DNA from: Jejuia sp049889775
GTDB lineage: Bacteria; Bacteroidota; Bacteroidia; Flavobacteriales; Flavobacteriaceae
Reading direction: 5' to 3'
Assembly (NCBI GenBank): GCA_049889775.1
Contig: JBMHCT010000005.1
Span: 186,001-250,000 of the forward strand
DNA length: 64,000 nucleotides
Both the position numbers and the translations under genes were made by a program. Shown here in pieces: positions 25,736 to 35,276 of the stretch. The notes under the pieces were generated by a model. The model did no database searches. It was given only the letters and a program-made list of their open reading frames with translations, and had not been told where the DNA came from. How positions within the stretch are numbered: the stretch's first letter is position 1; each line of letters begins with the position of its first letter.

Positions 25736-26886
25736 GTGTATCTAGAAAGAATTTCCATATATTTAATTCGTTATAATAGATTCATAATATATACAAGACG
25801 AATTTTTCCAGTTAAGGGTGTCATCATGTGGACGAGAAGATACATACTCCTTTTTCTTTTGTTGGCGTTAATTCCAGTTGTTCTTTTTGATGTTGTAGGT
25901 TTAAAGTGGTTGCATGTACCTTGGCTGCCATTGGGAGCCTTAGCCACCGCAGTCTTATAGTTGACTTTAAAAATAACGCTTCTTACGATAGGCTATGGGA
26001 GGCTAGAAAAATTTATGGAGGTATTGTGAATGCATCCCGTTCTTGGACAATTATGGTTAAAGATTTTATCAATAATGACCATTCAACAGTGAAGCGATCT
26101 GATACTGAATTAAAATCTATCATTCGAGAAATGGTACATAGGCATATAGCTTGGTTAACAGCTTTAAGATATCAATTAAGGTAAGATAAACCTTGGGAAA
26201 TGCACCTGAAGAAAAAGAAATCTAACAAGGAATTTAGAGCTAATAATTTTAGAGTTTGTGAAGATGTGGAGCCTATTAAAGAAGTAATTAAGTCTTATAT
26301 ACCTGATAAGGACTTTAATGAAATATTTGCCAAAGGAAATCAAGCGTCTCAATTATTAGGGATACAATCGCGCCGTTTAAAAGAGCTGAAACAGGAGGGG
26401 CCAATTGAAGACTTTAGGCATATGGAAATGGCCAACCTTTTAGTGGAGTTTTATACGTTGCAAGGGAAATGCGAGCGTATTAAGAATTTTCCATACCCAA
26501 GACAGTTTGCTACTTTGAATTATTTGTTCGTTTGGATTTTTATTATTTTACTGCCTTTCGGTATTATGGAGGAGTTTGAAACCATTGGGGGTCATATTTT
26601 GGAAGATTTGCAAATGCATGAATCAAGAACTTCATGGGGTCATTTAGCTCAAGAGTTTATAGCGAAACACTTTGTTTGGTTTTCTGTTCCATTTAGCGCT
26701 TTAATTTCTTGGGTATTTCATACTATGGAAGCTATTGGAGAAAATACAGAGAATCCATTTGAGGGTGGTCCTAATGATATACCAATTACCGATACGAGTA
26801 GAGGTATTGAAATTGATATCCGTCAACTTATTGATGATACAGATATACCTGCTCCCTATAAGTGGAAAAACGATATAGTGATGTAA
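25736..26886 (+). pseudogene. Bestrophin-family channel gene, broken
   Basis: Three consecutive fragments together read as one bestrophin (UPF0187) anion channel. Fragment 1 has WTRRYILLFLL and LHVPWLPLGALATAV, then hits a stop at 25958-25960. The homology continues one frame away with VDFKNNASYDRLWEARKIYGG, as expected after loss of four bases near 25955. At 26182-26184 an in-frame TAA follows LRYQLR, and the same frame resumes DKPWEMHLKKKK and runs to a normal C-terminus (IEIDIRQLIDDTDIPAPY). A CAA to TAA change would explain the stop. The start is also doubtful: the family start near IIYTRR has ATA where ATG is expected. Two or three independent lesions argue for real decay rather than sequencing error. 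Confidence 0.85.
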
Positions 26887-26916
26887 AAAAATGCGACTCA
26901 ATCGAGTCGCATTTTT
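26887..26916. terminator. Bidirectional terminator
   Basis: ATGCGACTC and GAGTCGCAT form a perfect nine-pair stem with an AATC loop, extended by A and T runs on both sides. It separates the bestrophin pseudogene from the convergent DUF4136 gene. Confidence 0.9.
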
Positions 26917-26919
26917 ATT

Positions 26920-27477
26920 TTATTTCTTCTCAGTTTCAGGCGGATATTGGGCCATTATTTTGCTTACAAATTCTTTAATACGTTCTTCTTTCTTTTCTGA
27001 ATTCCTAGTAAGGAAGCCAGTACCCATTCCTTGCCAAACTAGTTCTTTTTTCTTTGTGTTAATCAAATCTACAAAAAGAACACCTTCAGTGTTGGTGGAT
27101 ACCATTGGCTGATTCCAGCCCCAGCCCCAACCTGGACCAAAGCCCCATCCGCCCCAACCCCAGGCACCCACGCCCCAGGCGTTGTTGTAAACGTCTACAC
27201 GCTGGTTAGATTTTGTGAAAATGCTAATAAGTAGGTCTGGATCTTCAGATTTTGTAAAACCTTTCGCTAAAAGCTCTGCTTCAATAGCACGTAAAATTCT
27301 ACGTTTATCAATATCGTTTATTTCAGCTTTGTCTATTCCTGTTTTAAAGAATGCGAAAGTTGAATATTCACTAAAATCTGCTTTTCTATCGTAATCGGTA
27401 GATACTCGTACAGATGAGCAGGATGTTGCAATAATAAGTAATGCAATTAATGGAAGGGTTTTTACTAATTTTTTCAT
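26920..27477 (-). CDS. DUF4136 lipoprotein
   Basis: A 185-residue lipoprotein; the lipobox IATSC places the lipidated Cys at about residue 20. The DUF4136 pattern is clear: VSTDYDRKADFSEYSTFAF near the start, then the DPDLLISIF region. A Gly/Trp-rich loop (GVGAWGWGGWGFGPGWGWGW, about 102-121) is typical of the family. The residues after the Cys (SSVRVS) lack the acidic export signal, so it probably faces the periplasm. Function unknown. Confidence 0.9.
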   Translation of the reverse strand: MKKLVKTLPLIALLIIATSCSSVRVSTDYDRKADFSEYSTFAFFKTGIDKAEINDIDKRRILRAIEAELLAKGFTKSEDPDLLISIFTKSNQRVDVYNNAWGVGAWGWGGWGFGPGWGWGWNQPMVSTNTEGVLFVDLINTKKKELVWQGMGTGFLTRNSEKKEERIKEFVSKIMAQYPPETEKK

Positions 27478-27571
27478 AGCTAGGAATTTTTATTGTTTTC
27501 TCATTTAACGATGATATGGCTGTTATTATAAGCTATATAGCATCAATAATCATACCATATTTGGTAAATCA

Positions 27572-27733
27572 TCAGCTAACAGAGTTCGTTTTTTTACTGT
27601 AACCGTATGGGCAATGTCTACACCCACTTTCACAGCAATAGCCTCTTTTTAAATGGTATTGCTCGGTAAAACAACGATAACCTTCAGGCGTTAAGTAGTA
27701 ATCTCCTTCTTCAATGGGGATAATCTTCTTCAT
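27572..27733 (-). CDS. DUF5522 small Cys-rich protein
   Basis: A 53-residue protein beginning MKKIIPIEEGDYYLTPEGYRCFTEQYH and containing GYCCESGCRHCPYGY. The CCxxxCxxC cluster is the mark of DUF5522 and suggests a metal site, probably zinc or iron-sulfur. The ATG at 27731-27733 and stop at 27572-27574 were read directly. The gene diverges from the operon starting at 27786. No function is known. Confidence 0.85.
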   Translation of the reverse strand: MKKIIPIEEGDYYLTPEGYRCFTEQYHLKRGYCCESGCRHCPYGYSKKTNSVS

Positions 27734-27785
27734 AGTTTTACAAAGATAATGTAAATTGGATTGATTTTTGATTTAGTAATTTTAT

Positions 27786-28118
27786 ATGATTCTCATCTCA
27801 AAATACTTGGCGCCTAAAGGTTATAATGGTATTACCTTATATCCATTTATTTTTTTAGGTGATACCAAATTAAAGATAAATGAAACGCTTGTGAATCATG
27901 AGCAAATACATTTAAAACAACAACTAGAGCTTTTAGTTTTACCATTTTACATTTGGTACGTTTTAGAATTTATTTTTAGGTATATTCAATTTAAAAATTG
28001 GAGTTTGGCTTATAGAAATATTTCTTTTGAAAGAGAAGCTTATGCCAAAGAAAAAGATTTACAATATTTAAAAACCCGAAAGTTTTGGAGTTTTTTAGGA
28101 TATCTTCGTGCAGAATGA
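27786..28118 (+). CDS. Small conserved protein with HExxH-like motif
   Basis: A 110-residue protein with at least one hydrophobic helix (LLVLPFYIWYVLEFIFRYI). The segment NHEQIHLKQQLELL contains HEQIH, which fits the zinc-peptidase HExxH pattern; a later Glu-rich segment (SFEREAYAKEKD) could give a third ligand. Proteins of this size annotated only as hypothetical are frequent in Flavobacteriaceae. Its stop overlaps the start of the next gene (ATGA), making it the first gene of a four-gene operon ending with hemL. Protease activity is inference. Confidence 0.7.
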   Translation: MILISKYLAPKGYNGITLYPFIFLGDTKLKINETLVNHEQIHLKQQLELLVLPFYIWYVLEFIFRYIQFKNWSLAYRNISFEREAYAKEKDLQYLKTRKFWSFLGYLRAE

Positions 28119-29029
28119 ATTTTGATTTTGAACACACATTAAACCAAAATATAAAACTTCCAAAGGCTGCTAGTTTTGAACTATTTTTGAAGCGGGAAGA
28201 TCAATTACACGCCTTTGTTTCTGGAAATAAATATCGCAAGTTAAAATACAATTTGTTGGAAGCAGATAAACATGGAATGAAAACAATACTGACCTTTGGT
28301 GGTGCGTATTCAAATCATATTGCGGCCGTAGCTTCCGCAGGCAATATTCTTGGATTTAAAACCATTGGGGTTATTAGAGGTGAAGAGTTAGTGGCTGAGG
28401 TTAATAAAAATCCAACCTTGCATTTTGCAAAAGAGAATGGAATGCAATTTAAATTTGTAACCAGAAGTGCTTACCGCGATAAAACCGATGTGGCTTTTAT
28501 TAATAATTTAAAAGAAGAGTTTGGGGATTTTTATTTGGTTCCTGAAGGTGGTACTAATGCGTTGGCTGTTGAAGGATGTGAGGAAATTTTAAAAGCATCA
28601 GATAATGTGTTTGATTTTATTTGTTGCCCAGTGGGCACTGGGGGCAGTATTTCCGGTCTTATCAATGCCTCCAATCCTGCCCAAAAAGTTTTAGGGTTTC
28701 CCGTCTTAAAAGGTTCGTTTTTGCACAAAGATATTAGTAGATTTGTATCGAAATCTAACTGGGAGCTTATAAATGATTATCATTTTGGAGGATATGCCAA
28801 AGTCGACAAAAAACTGATAGATTTTATAAATTGGTTTAAATCTGAAAATGATATCCTTTTAGATCCAATTTACACTAGTAAAATGCTATATGGTGTGTTC
28901 GATTTGATTGAGAAAAACTATTTTCCAGAGGGTTCTAAAATTTTGGCAATTCACACTGGTGGACTTCAAGGTATACATGGTATGAACGAGCAATTAAGAA
29001 GAAAAAACTTGCCACTAATAAAAGTGTAA
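28115..29029 (+). CDS. PLP-dependent ACC deaminase / D-cysteine desulfhydrase family enzyme
   Basis: A 304-residue fold-type II PLP enzyme. The Schiff-base Lys lies in SGNKYRKLKYN, followed by GGAYSNHIAAVA, which binds the substrate carboxylate, and the phosphate loop GTGGSISG. ACC deaminase and D-cysteine desulfhydrase share these motifs and cannot be told apart here; D-cysteine desulfhydrase is the commoner activity. The ATG at 28115 overlaps the previous stop (ATGA) and gives the family start; an in-frame ATG lies 30 bases upstream. It also overlaps the next gene by one base. Confidence 0.87.
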   Translation: MNFDFEHTLNQNIKLPKAASFELFLKREDQLHAFVSGNKYRKLKYNLLEADKHGMKTILTFGGAYSNHIAAVASAGNILGFKTIGVIRGEELVAEVNKNPTLHFAKENGMQFKFVTRSAYRDKTDVAFINNLKEEFGDFYLVPEGGTNALAVEGCEEILKASDNVFDFICCPVGTGGSISGLINASNPAQKVLGFPVLKGSFLHKDISRFVSKSNWELINDYHFGGYAKVDKKLIDFINWFKSENDILLDPIYTSKMLYGVFDLIEKNYFPEGSKILAIHTGGLQGIHGMNEQLRRKNLPLIKV

Positions 29030-29820
29030 TGAAACAATTATTTTTAATTCTGGTTTTGAGTGTTTTTGTAGTAAGCTGCGGTACAAAAAAAACTGTGGTT
29101 ACAAAAAAGACTAAAACTGTAACCACAAAAATAGCGGAAGTTCCAAAAGATGAACCATCCAATCCTTCAGTAACACCTTCAAATAAATCAGGTTTAAGTC
29201 TTACAGAAGCTTACATTTCACAATATAAAGAGGTGGCGCAAAAGGAAATGACGCTTTATAATATTCCCGCCAGTATTACTTTGGCCCAAGGTATTTTAGA
29301 GTCGGCTTCTGGTAAAGGAAGGCTCTCTGTTGAGGCGAATAATCATTTCGGAATTAAATGTCATACTTGGACAGGCGCGAAGATCTATCATGATGATGAT
29401 AAAAAGGGTGAGTGTTTCAGAAAATATAATAATGCAAAGTATTCATTTAGAGATCATTCGTTGTTTTTAACTACTAGAAAGCGTTATGCTGGTTTATTTA
29501 AACTAGGGGTTACCAACTATAAGGCTTGGGCTCGCGGACTTAAGGCAGCGGGTTATGCTACAGACAAAAAATACCCTCAAAAATTAATTTCTTTAATCGA
29601 GCGCTACGAACTCTATAAATATGATGATGAGGTTTTAGGCAGAAACCCTGCAGAGCGTAAATTTGAAGAAGATCAAGAAGATACAGTACACGTTGTTGCA
29701 AAAGGTGATACGCTCTATAGTATATCTAAAAGATACAAGGTGACTGTTAATGAATTAAAACAACTCAATAATATTTCAGGCACGACCATTTCTATCGGGC
29801 AGGTGCTTAAATTAGAATAA
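29029..29820 (+). CDS. LysM-containing glucosaminidase lipoprotein
   Basis: A cell-wall hydrolase of 263 residues. The signal peptide ends in a lipobox (VVSC, Cys about 17). A glucosaminidase/FlgJ-type domain (about 60-200) shows TLAQGILESASGKGRLS with the catalytic Glu and NNHFGIKCH. A C-terminal LysM module (about 218-262, HVVAKGDTLYSISKRYKVT) binds peptidoglycan. The start overlaps the upstream stop (TAATG), and hemL begins three bases after its stop. Cleavage of glycan strands in the periplasm is the likely role. Confidence 0.92.
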   Translation: MKQLFLILVLSVFVVSCGTKKTVVTKKTKTVTTKIAEVPKDEPSNPSVTPSNKSGLSLTEAYISQYKEVAQKEMTLYNIPASITLAQGILESASGKGRLSVEANNHFGIKCHTWTGAKIYHDDDKKGECFRKYNNAKYSFRDHSLFLTTRKRYAGLFKLGVTNYKAWARGLKAAGYATDKKYPQKLISLIERYELYKYDDEVLGRNPAERKFEEDQEDTVHVVAKGDTLYSISKRYKVTVNELKQLNNISGTTISIGQVLKLE

Positions 29821-29822
29821 AT

Positions 29823-31109
29823 ATGATTTATAAACGCAGTAGTGCACTATTTGCTGAGGCTGAAAAAGTAATACCCGGAGGCGTAAATTCACCAGTTCGC
29901 GCTTTTAAAGGTGTTGGTGGTACGCCAATTTTTGTTAAGGAAGCTAAAGGTGCTTATTTATATGATGAAGATGGTAATCGTTTGATTGATTATATAAATT
30001 CCTGGGGACCAATGATTTTGGGTCATGCTTTTGAGCCCGTGGTAAACGCTGTGGTTGAAAAGGCTAAAAAGGGCACGTCTTTTGGGATGCCAACTGAGAT
30101 TGAAACTCAAATAGCGGAGTTGGCGGTATCCATGGTGCCAAACATAGATAAAATACGATTTGTAAATTCTGGAACAGAGGCTTGTATGAGCGCTATTCGT
30201 TTGGCGCGTGGCTTCACAGGAAAAGACAAGATTATAAAATTTGCGGGTTGTTATCATGGGCATTCTGATTCGTTTTTGATTCAGGCGGGTAGTGGTGCAA
30301 GTACCTTTGGAACGCCAAATAGTCCTGGTGTAACCCAAGGTACAGCAAAGGATACATTGCTGGCTAACTATAACGACATTGATAATGTTGAAGCTATAAT
30401 TAAAGCAAATAAGGAAGAAATAGCGTGTATTATTATCGAGCCCGTTGCTGGAAATATGGGGTGTATTCCTCCAAAAGACGGTTTTTTGGAAGCTCTTAGG
30501 AATTTGTGTGATGTACATGATATTCTTTTGGTTTTTGACGAGGTGATGACGGGTTTTAGGTTGGCTAAAGGAGGAGCACAAGAGCTTTACAACATTGATG
30601 CAGATATAGTTTGTTTTGGGAAGGTTATCGGTGGCGGATTGCCAGTGGGTGCTTTTGCAGCTAGAAATGAAATTATGAATTATTTGGCGCCTTTGGGACC
30701 AGTCTATCAAGCAGGAACTTTAAGTGGTAATCCTTTGGCAATGGCTGCAGGTTTAGCAATGTTGACTGAGTTGAATAATGACAAGTCCTTATTTTATAGG
30801 TTGGCCGAAAAGACAGAATACTTGCATAAAGGAATGCATAAAGTTTTAAGCGAACATAAAATTGACCACACCATTAATCGTGTAGGTTCAATGGTTTCTG
30901 TTCATTTTGATGAAGGAAAGGTGTTTGATTTTACTACCGCTACAAAAGGTAATAATGATACATTCAAAACGTTTTTCCACGGAATGCTGAGTGAAGGGGT
31001 TTACATCGCGCCAAGTGCTTTTGAAACATGGTTTATAACTGACGCTTTATCTCATGAAGATTTAGATTTTACCATAAATGCTGCGAATAAAGTAGCCAAA
31101 CGGTTGTAA
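29823..31109 (+). CDS. hemL: Glutamate-1-semialdehyde 2,1-aminomutase
   Basis: PLP enzyme that makes 5-aminolevulinate from glutamate-1-semialdehyde in tetrapyrrole synthesis by the C5 pathway. The 428-residue protein fits the family length. Visible motifs are VIPGGVNSPVRAFKGVGG near the start, FVNSGTEACMSAIRLAR, YHGHSDSFL, the PLP-binding DEVMTGFR and the Schiff-base Lys in CFGKVIGGGLPVGAF. It is the last gene of the operon and is followed by a strong terminator. Confidence 0.96.
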   Translation: MIYKRSSALFAEAEKVIPGGVNSPVRAFKGVGGTPIFVKEAKGAYLYDEDGNRLIDYINSWGPMILGHAFEPVVNAVVEKAKKGTSFGMPTEIETQIAELAVSMVPNIDKIRFVNSGTEACMSAIRLARGFTGKDKIIKFAGCYHGHSDSFLIQAGSGASTFGTPNSPGVTQGTAKDTLLANYNDIDNVEAIIKANKEEIACIIIEPVAGNMGCIPPKDGFLEALRNLCDVHDILLVFDEVMTGFRLAKGGAQELYNIDADIVCFGKVIGGGLPVGAFAARNEIMNYLAPLGPVYQAGTLSGNPLAMAAGLAMLTELNNDKSLFYRLAEKTEYLHKGMHKVLSEHKIDHTINRVGSMVSVHFDEGKVFDFTTATKGNNDTFKTFFHGMLSEGVYIAPSAFETWFITDALSHEDLDFTINAANKVAKRL

Positions 31110-31112
31110 TAA

Positions 31113-31140
31113 AAAACACCTCCAAATTTTGGAGGTGTTT
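31113..31140. terminator. Terminator after hemL
   Basis: A perfect inverted repeat (AAACACCTCCAAA with TTTGGAGGTGTTT) lies directly after the hemL stop, followed by T's. The symmetric flanks allow use in both directions. Confidence 0.9.
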
Positions 31141-31183
31141 CAACTAAATAAAAATCACTAACTAAATAAAATTCCAATTTTAT

Positions 31184-31627
31184 TTATGCTTTTCTGGAGG
31201 CGCGCTTGTCCTTCGCTTTATCTTTCATTTTGGATGCTCTTTTCGCCATCATCTTTTCCCATCTGGCGTATTGATCTTCATCCAATATATTTTTCATTTT
31301 TTCCTTGGTAGCAATTTTATGATCTAGCATCTTGTTCATCATTGCAACACGCTTGTCTTTGCTAGGTTTTTTTGCTTCACCACTTTCTCTTTTTGCTTTA
31401 CGCTCATCCATATGTGCTTTTCTCAACTTTGCATTTTCAAGATTAATCTCGTAAATGTCATCTTGTTGTGCTTTGGTAAGATCTAATGCTAAGGTCATTT
31501 TTTTGGTTTGAAGTGTAGCCATGTCTTCAGGACTTAAATCCATCCCCTTTTTTCCTTTATGTTGGCCTTGTGCAGATGCAATTTGAATAGCACAAAATGC
31601 CATTACTACTAATACTAATTTTTTCAT
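31184..31627 (-). CDS. Periplasmic Spy/CpxP-like protein
   Basis: The 147-residue form starts with a signal peptide ending IASAQ; the frame is open to 31672 but that start adds a non-signal extension. The mature part is helical and very rich in Lys, Met and Glu, with two LTxxQ-like motifs (LTKAQQDDI and LDEDQYARWEKM), as in Spy/CpxP-type periplasmic chaperones and metal-resistance proteins. The gene is monocistronic. Confidence 0.78.
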   Translation of the reverse strand: MKKLVLVVMAFCAIQIASAQGQHKGKKGMDLSPEDMATLQTKKMTLALDLTKAQQDDIYEINLENAKLRKAHMDERKAKRESGEAKKPSKDKRVAMMNKMLDHKIATKEKMKNILDEDQYARWEKMMAKRASKMKDKAKDKRASRKA

Positions 31628-31729
31628 TTCTTTGTTTTTTGAATGTTTGCATCTTTGACCACAACAAATCAAAATAGTTTAAAATCGTTTGTAATTTTAA
31701 CGTGATTTTAACTAAAATTAGCTTAAATC

Positions 31730-32953
31730 CTAAGGTTTGATAATAGGGATTTCTAAGGTGATACCCGTCTGAAAATCAGGCACATTGTTTACATCCAAGT
31801 CTTCTTTAAAGAATAACGAAAGTTTGTAATTAGGTCTGCCGTAGGTGTAAATGAAGTTCCAGTCGTTTAGTGTGTTATATAGGGTTGCTACGCCATTATG
31901 CCAACCACCATTTATTTCTTGCCATAACCCAAGCAGTCTATAATAATCTGCTTCCTCTACTTGATTGTATCTTGTTTGAATGTGATAATTCACACCAAAA
32001 GAATGGTAATTTCCTTTTTTGGTATATTCTGTAAATTCTATATGGCCTTCCAAAGTGCCTAGATAAGGATTGTTGCCTAAATCTATATTATCATTTTTGA
32101 AGTTGATGAGGTTTTTATGCAGCACGCTAGCACCTAAGCCTAGATTGAATTCATTTTTATTTTTCAGTATAAACCGTTTAATTCCATTAATTGATGCTCC
32201 ATAATCTAAAGCACTATTAAATTTTGAAGCATTAAACCCTAAATGACTACCGATATTAATGTAAATGTTCTTTTCTTCGTTTTTTAAGAACGACGGATAG
32301 TAAAAATGATTGATTTCTAGACCGCCAACAAAAAAGTCATTCGCATTAAGTTCTAGTGTTTTGCCATTTCTATCTTGATACCTAAAATTAACTTGGTTCA
32401 GACCATAAAATCGGCGCCCAAAAGGGTCTTCTCCTCCAGCAATATTGCTGTGAAACCATTCAATACCTTCGTCACTTGTAAAAACACTAAACGGATATTT
32501 GCCCTTCGTAATCAAATAATTTCTTAGGGTAATGCCTATTTCATTTTGTGGCGAAAGCGGAATATTAAGGTTGAAACGAAATTCTTTAATTACTGCATCT
32601 ATCACAATATTCATATAGTCTGCAGGTGTAGTTTCTTGATCTACAAAATTAAAACTCCTGTCGTGCCAAACTACTTCGCTTAGTGCTTGTCTAACCGCGG
32701 GATCCTTCGGAAAATAGGCTTCAACAAAAGGATGGAAATTATTGCCGCTGGTGTAATTAATTGAAAATGTTTGATGGTTGGGAGGCGCAATTTTAAAGTT
32801 ATTATTAATACGAGCGCTAAATATTCCAAAATGATGTGTTGCTAAAATACTTGGTCTGTCAATACCGTTTTTAAATGAAATACTGTCGTTCTTCTGCGCG
32901 CCTATGTGTATTGCAAAGCATAAGATTAAAAGTATTTGAACACCTTTTTTCAT
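31730..32953 (-). CDS. Predicted outer-membrane beta-barrel protein
   Basis: A 407-residue exported protein with a signal peptide ending HIGAQ. The mature sequence alternates hydrophobic and polar residues with many aromatic-ended strands (for example HFGIFSARINNNF, YHSFGVNYHIQTRY) and ends ITLEIPIIKP, which suggests an outer-membrane barrel. I do not recognise the family. It lies 20 bases after the start-side end of the helical-repeat gene on the same strand and may be read with it. Confidence 0.65.
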   Translation of the reverse strand: MKKGVQILLILCFAIHIGAQKNDSISFKNGIDRPSILATHHFGIFSARINNNFKIAPPNHQTFSINYTSGNNFHPFVEAYFPKDPAVRQALSEVVWHDRSFNFVDQETTPADYMNIVIDAVIKEFRFNLNIPLSPQNEIGITLRNYLITKGKYPFSVFTSDEGIEWFHSNIAGGEDPFGRRFYGLNQVNFRYQDRNGKTLELNANDFFVGGLEINHFYYPSFLKNEEKNIYINIGSHLGFNASKFNSALDYGASINGIKRFILKNKNEFNLGLGASVLHKNLINFKNDNIDLGNNPYLGTLEGHIEFTEYTKKGNYHSFGVNYHIQTRYNQVEEADYYRLLGLWQEINGGWHNGVATLYNTLNDWNFIYTYGRPNYKLSLFFKEDLDVNNVPDFQTGITLEIPIIKP

Positions 32954-32972
32954 TGCGCAAATATACTTTATT

Positions 32973-34469
32973 TTAGGTGGTGGTTTGCGCTAATTGTATA
33001 AGTTCTAAGGTGGTTTGGTAAAGCGATTTTTTATTCATTTTGCTTTTTAGCCAAGCATAAAAACTCATCACAAAAATATCTTCCTGCGCTGGAGATTTCC
33101 AGTCAAAAGAATGTTCGACTAAATTTTTAAAACCTTTGGTGCTAACGGTTTCCGGATTTTCGTAATAGGCTTTTACAAGATTTAAATACGTAATAGCCCG
33201 ATCTTGATTAATTGATTTTAAATAGGGAAAATAGCGCCGTTTCAAGCTTAAAAATTTAGAATCTACTATATCAATATTTCCCAATTCAATATGTAGCAAT
33301 AGTTCTACCATATGTTTTTTAATAACCCATTCAATATCTGCTTTTTCAATGTACCAAGAGTCGCTATGATAAAATTTAGATAATACCTGTTGTGCTTTTT
33401 TTAAATTGTTATTTTGAAAATGGAACATTACTAAACTTAAGTGAACATCAAGTAAAGTTTCCACATCCAAATTTTTTTTATGTAAGAAAGGCTCAAGAAG
33501 CGCGATAGCCTCTTGTTGTTGGTTTGAAAAGTTTTTGTTTAATGAAAGAAGAAGATTGTACTTCAGAATAAACGTGTTGTAATACTTTTTTTTATGTTGA
33601 AGCATCTCCTGATGCATGAGGTTCAGATATTCTTGTGAAGCATTGAATTTTTTGTTTCGGAACAACGTATTGGCAATATGATATAAAATTTGAATATGGT
33701 AGTAAGGTTGTTTTTCTTGTTGGGTGTATGAGAGAATCTTGTGGTACTTATCAATTAAAAACTGCTCAATTTTAAGATGATGGTTGGTGGCGAAAGCAGA
33801 AATGGTAACGATACTAATAAGTTGATAGAGTGATTTAAATGATAATTTATGCGCAATGTTTAAACTGTATTCTTTTAAAACTTCTTCAAGTATCGTTTCT
33901 AAATCAGTGCTATCTCCATGTTTTAGTTTGTATTTAAGTTTTGCGTAGACAATATTTAGCTGATCTTCTGCCAGATGTTTTTCTCTATTGCTACTAAACT
34001 TTTCAATTAGCGTATCTAGATCTACCGCTTCTGTTTCAGATGCATATTGAATTTGAGTATGGTATATTTCATTCAGTAAAGGAAATAAATGATGTGTTTT
34101 AGCTATGGTTTCGGCTTTGTTTAAAATATTGTAGGCGGTTTTATATTGTTTTTGTTGCAGATAATTTCTGGCGGCAAGTATATAACGAATCACTTTCATT
34201 TGAAGTGAATTTTCATCTACTAAACTAGAGTTTGCCGAAAAATGAATGATAGATTGAAATAGCCGCTTTCGTAATGCATGATAAGCACCTTTATTAGTTC
34301 CGTAAAGGTGTTGGCATATGTCTTTAGAATTTAAATCGCCTTGTTTTAAAAGTTTAAAAAGCTGAACGTTTTTAGTGTCTGTTCTTTTGTTTTTTTTCTC
34401 CAAATAAGAAATAAAACGCTGCGATTCTTCTTCTGAAAAGGATGAAATAACACGTTTTAGATCATTCAT
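32973..34469 (-). CDS. Cytoplasmic helical-repeat (TPR-like) protein
   Basis: The 498-residue protein has no signal peptide or membrane segment. From about residue 90 onward it consists of repeated helix pairs of TPR-like length (for instance RNYLQQKQYKTAYNILNKAETIAK). The first 75 residues (FSEEESQRFISYLEKKNKRTDTKNVQLFKLL) form a separate helical region. Similar hypothetical proteins occur widely in Flavobacteriaceae. Probably a scaffold; partner unknown. Confidence 0.7.
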   Translation of the reverse strand: MNDLKRVISSFSEEESQRFISYLEKKNKRTDTKNVQLFKLLKQGDLNSKDICQHLYGTNKGAYHALRKRLFQSIIHFSANSSLVDENSLQMKVIRYILAARNYLQQKQYKTAYNILNKAETIAKTHHLFPLLNEIYHTQIQYASETEAVDLDTLIEKFSSNREKHLAEDQLNIVYAKLKYKLKHGDSTDLETILEEVLKEYSLNIAHKLSFKSLYQLISIVTISAFATNHHLKIEQFLIDKYHKILSYTQQEKQPYYHIQILYHIANTLFRNKKFNASQEYLNLMHQEMLQHKKKYYNTFILKYNLLLSLNKNFSNQQQEAIALLEPFLHKKNLDVETLLDVHLSLVMFHFQNNNLKKAQQVLSKFYHSDSWYIEKADIEWVIKKHMVELLLHIELGNIDIVDSKFLSLKRRYFPYLKSINQDRAITYLNLVKAYYENPETVSTKGFKNLVEHSFDWKSPAQEDIFVMSFYAWLKSKMNKKSLYQTTLELIQLAQTTT

Positions 34470-34617
34470 TAAATCGTCATTTTATTTTTTAATATATAAA
34501 TAAAAATAGGGTAATTTATTCAAATAGTATAAAATATATCGTCAGCTTTATATAAAAATTGTCCATAGATATATACGTAAACTTTGCAGTTTTGAATCAT
34601 CATTAAAACAAAATAGT

Positions 34618-34776
34618 ATGAAGTCTTACAGAAAAATAGCTGTGGTGTTTATGTTATGTGCCTCAATAATCGCATCAAAAAAATATGTTTCAGAGAGGTT
34701 AAATAAAACCTATAACGACTGTGTTTCGGTTTTAGCAGGTCATACTGTTGGAAACGTAAAAGTTTTAGGCGTTTAA
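34618..34776 (+). CDS. Small exported or membrane peptide, 52 residues
   Basis: An ATG at 34618 opens a 52-codon frame ending just before the next ATG at 34778. The product has a basic start (MKSYRK), a hydrophobic stretch (IAVVFMLCASIIAS) and a C-terminal part (KYVSERLNKTYNDC to GNVKVLGV). This fits a signal-like anchor with a 30-residue tail and one Cys on each side. No family is recognised. The single-base gap to the following membrane-protein gene suggests co-translation. It may be an accessory membrane peptide or a precursor processed by neighbours. Confidence 0.55.
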   Translation: MKSYRKIAVVFMLCASIIASKKYVSERLNKTYNDCVSVLAGHTVGNVKVLGV

Positions 34777-34777
34777 A

Positions 34778-35245
34778 ATGCTACTGAAAAGACTAAATAT
34801 GGCCTTTGTGGTCACTACTGGCATTTCGGTAGTGGTGTTCATCTATCTCGTTTTTTTAGGATATGATGAAATAAGAACCTTCAAGGATGTGATAAAAATC
34901 ATCGCTTCTATTTTGTTTCCTATACCCATGCTGTTTTTTGTTCGGTTTATTTTGATTGAACATTTTTTACCACAAAATACAGACGACTATAAACTACAAA
35001 ATCAAAAACCAGCTACTTTTTTGTTGGTGTTAACGATAGTCTTAGGCGTGCTTTTGATGCAACTAATAGAGTTTGTAACGCACCAAAAGCTAGAGAATAA
35101 TTTAATTTTTGCTCACTTAATAAACTCAACAGCAGTGAGCTCCTATGTGTTAAATTTCATTTTATACAACAATTTAAAGGCAAACGGAATTTTAAGTGGC
35201 GTGTTATTGTCATTGGCTATTCACGTATTCTTTTTGTCCGCTTAA
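34778..35245 (+). CDS. Small four-helix membrane protein, unknown
   Basis: A 155-residue integral membrane protein with about four membrane segments (residues 10-28, 39-60, 78-98, 110-153). No motif is recognised. It follows the 52-codon peptide gene by one base. The order of helices and the pattern of a charged loop followed by IxPMLFFV resembles the next gene's product (VVPLLFVL), so the two may be diverged paralogues. Confidence 0.7.
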   Translation: MLLKRLNMAFVVTTGISVVVFIYLVFLGYDEIRTFKDVIKIIASILFPIPMLFFVRFILIEHFLPQNTDDYKLQNQKPATFLLVLTIVLGVLLMQLIEFVTHQKLENNLIFAHLINSTAVSSYVLNFILYNNLKANGILSGVLLSLAIHVFFLSA

Positions 35246-35276
35246 TTAAACATTATAATCATCAAAATTTAAAATT

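Noticed and set aside
29958..30710. A 250-codon open frame on the minus strand across hemL
   Set aside because: It lies wholly opposite hemL, which has full motif support; its product has the Cys/His/Ile-rich look of antisense translation and no recognisable domain.
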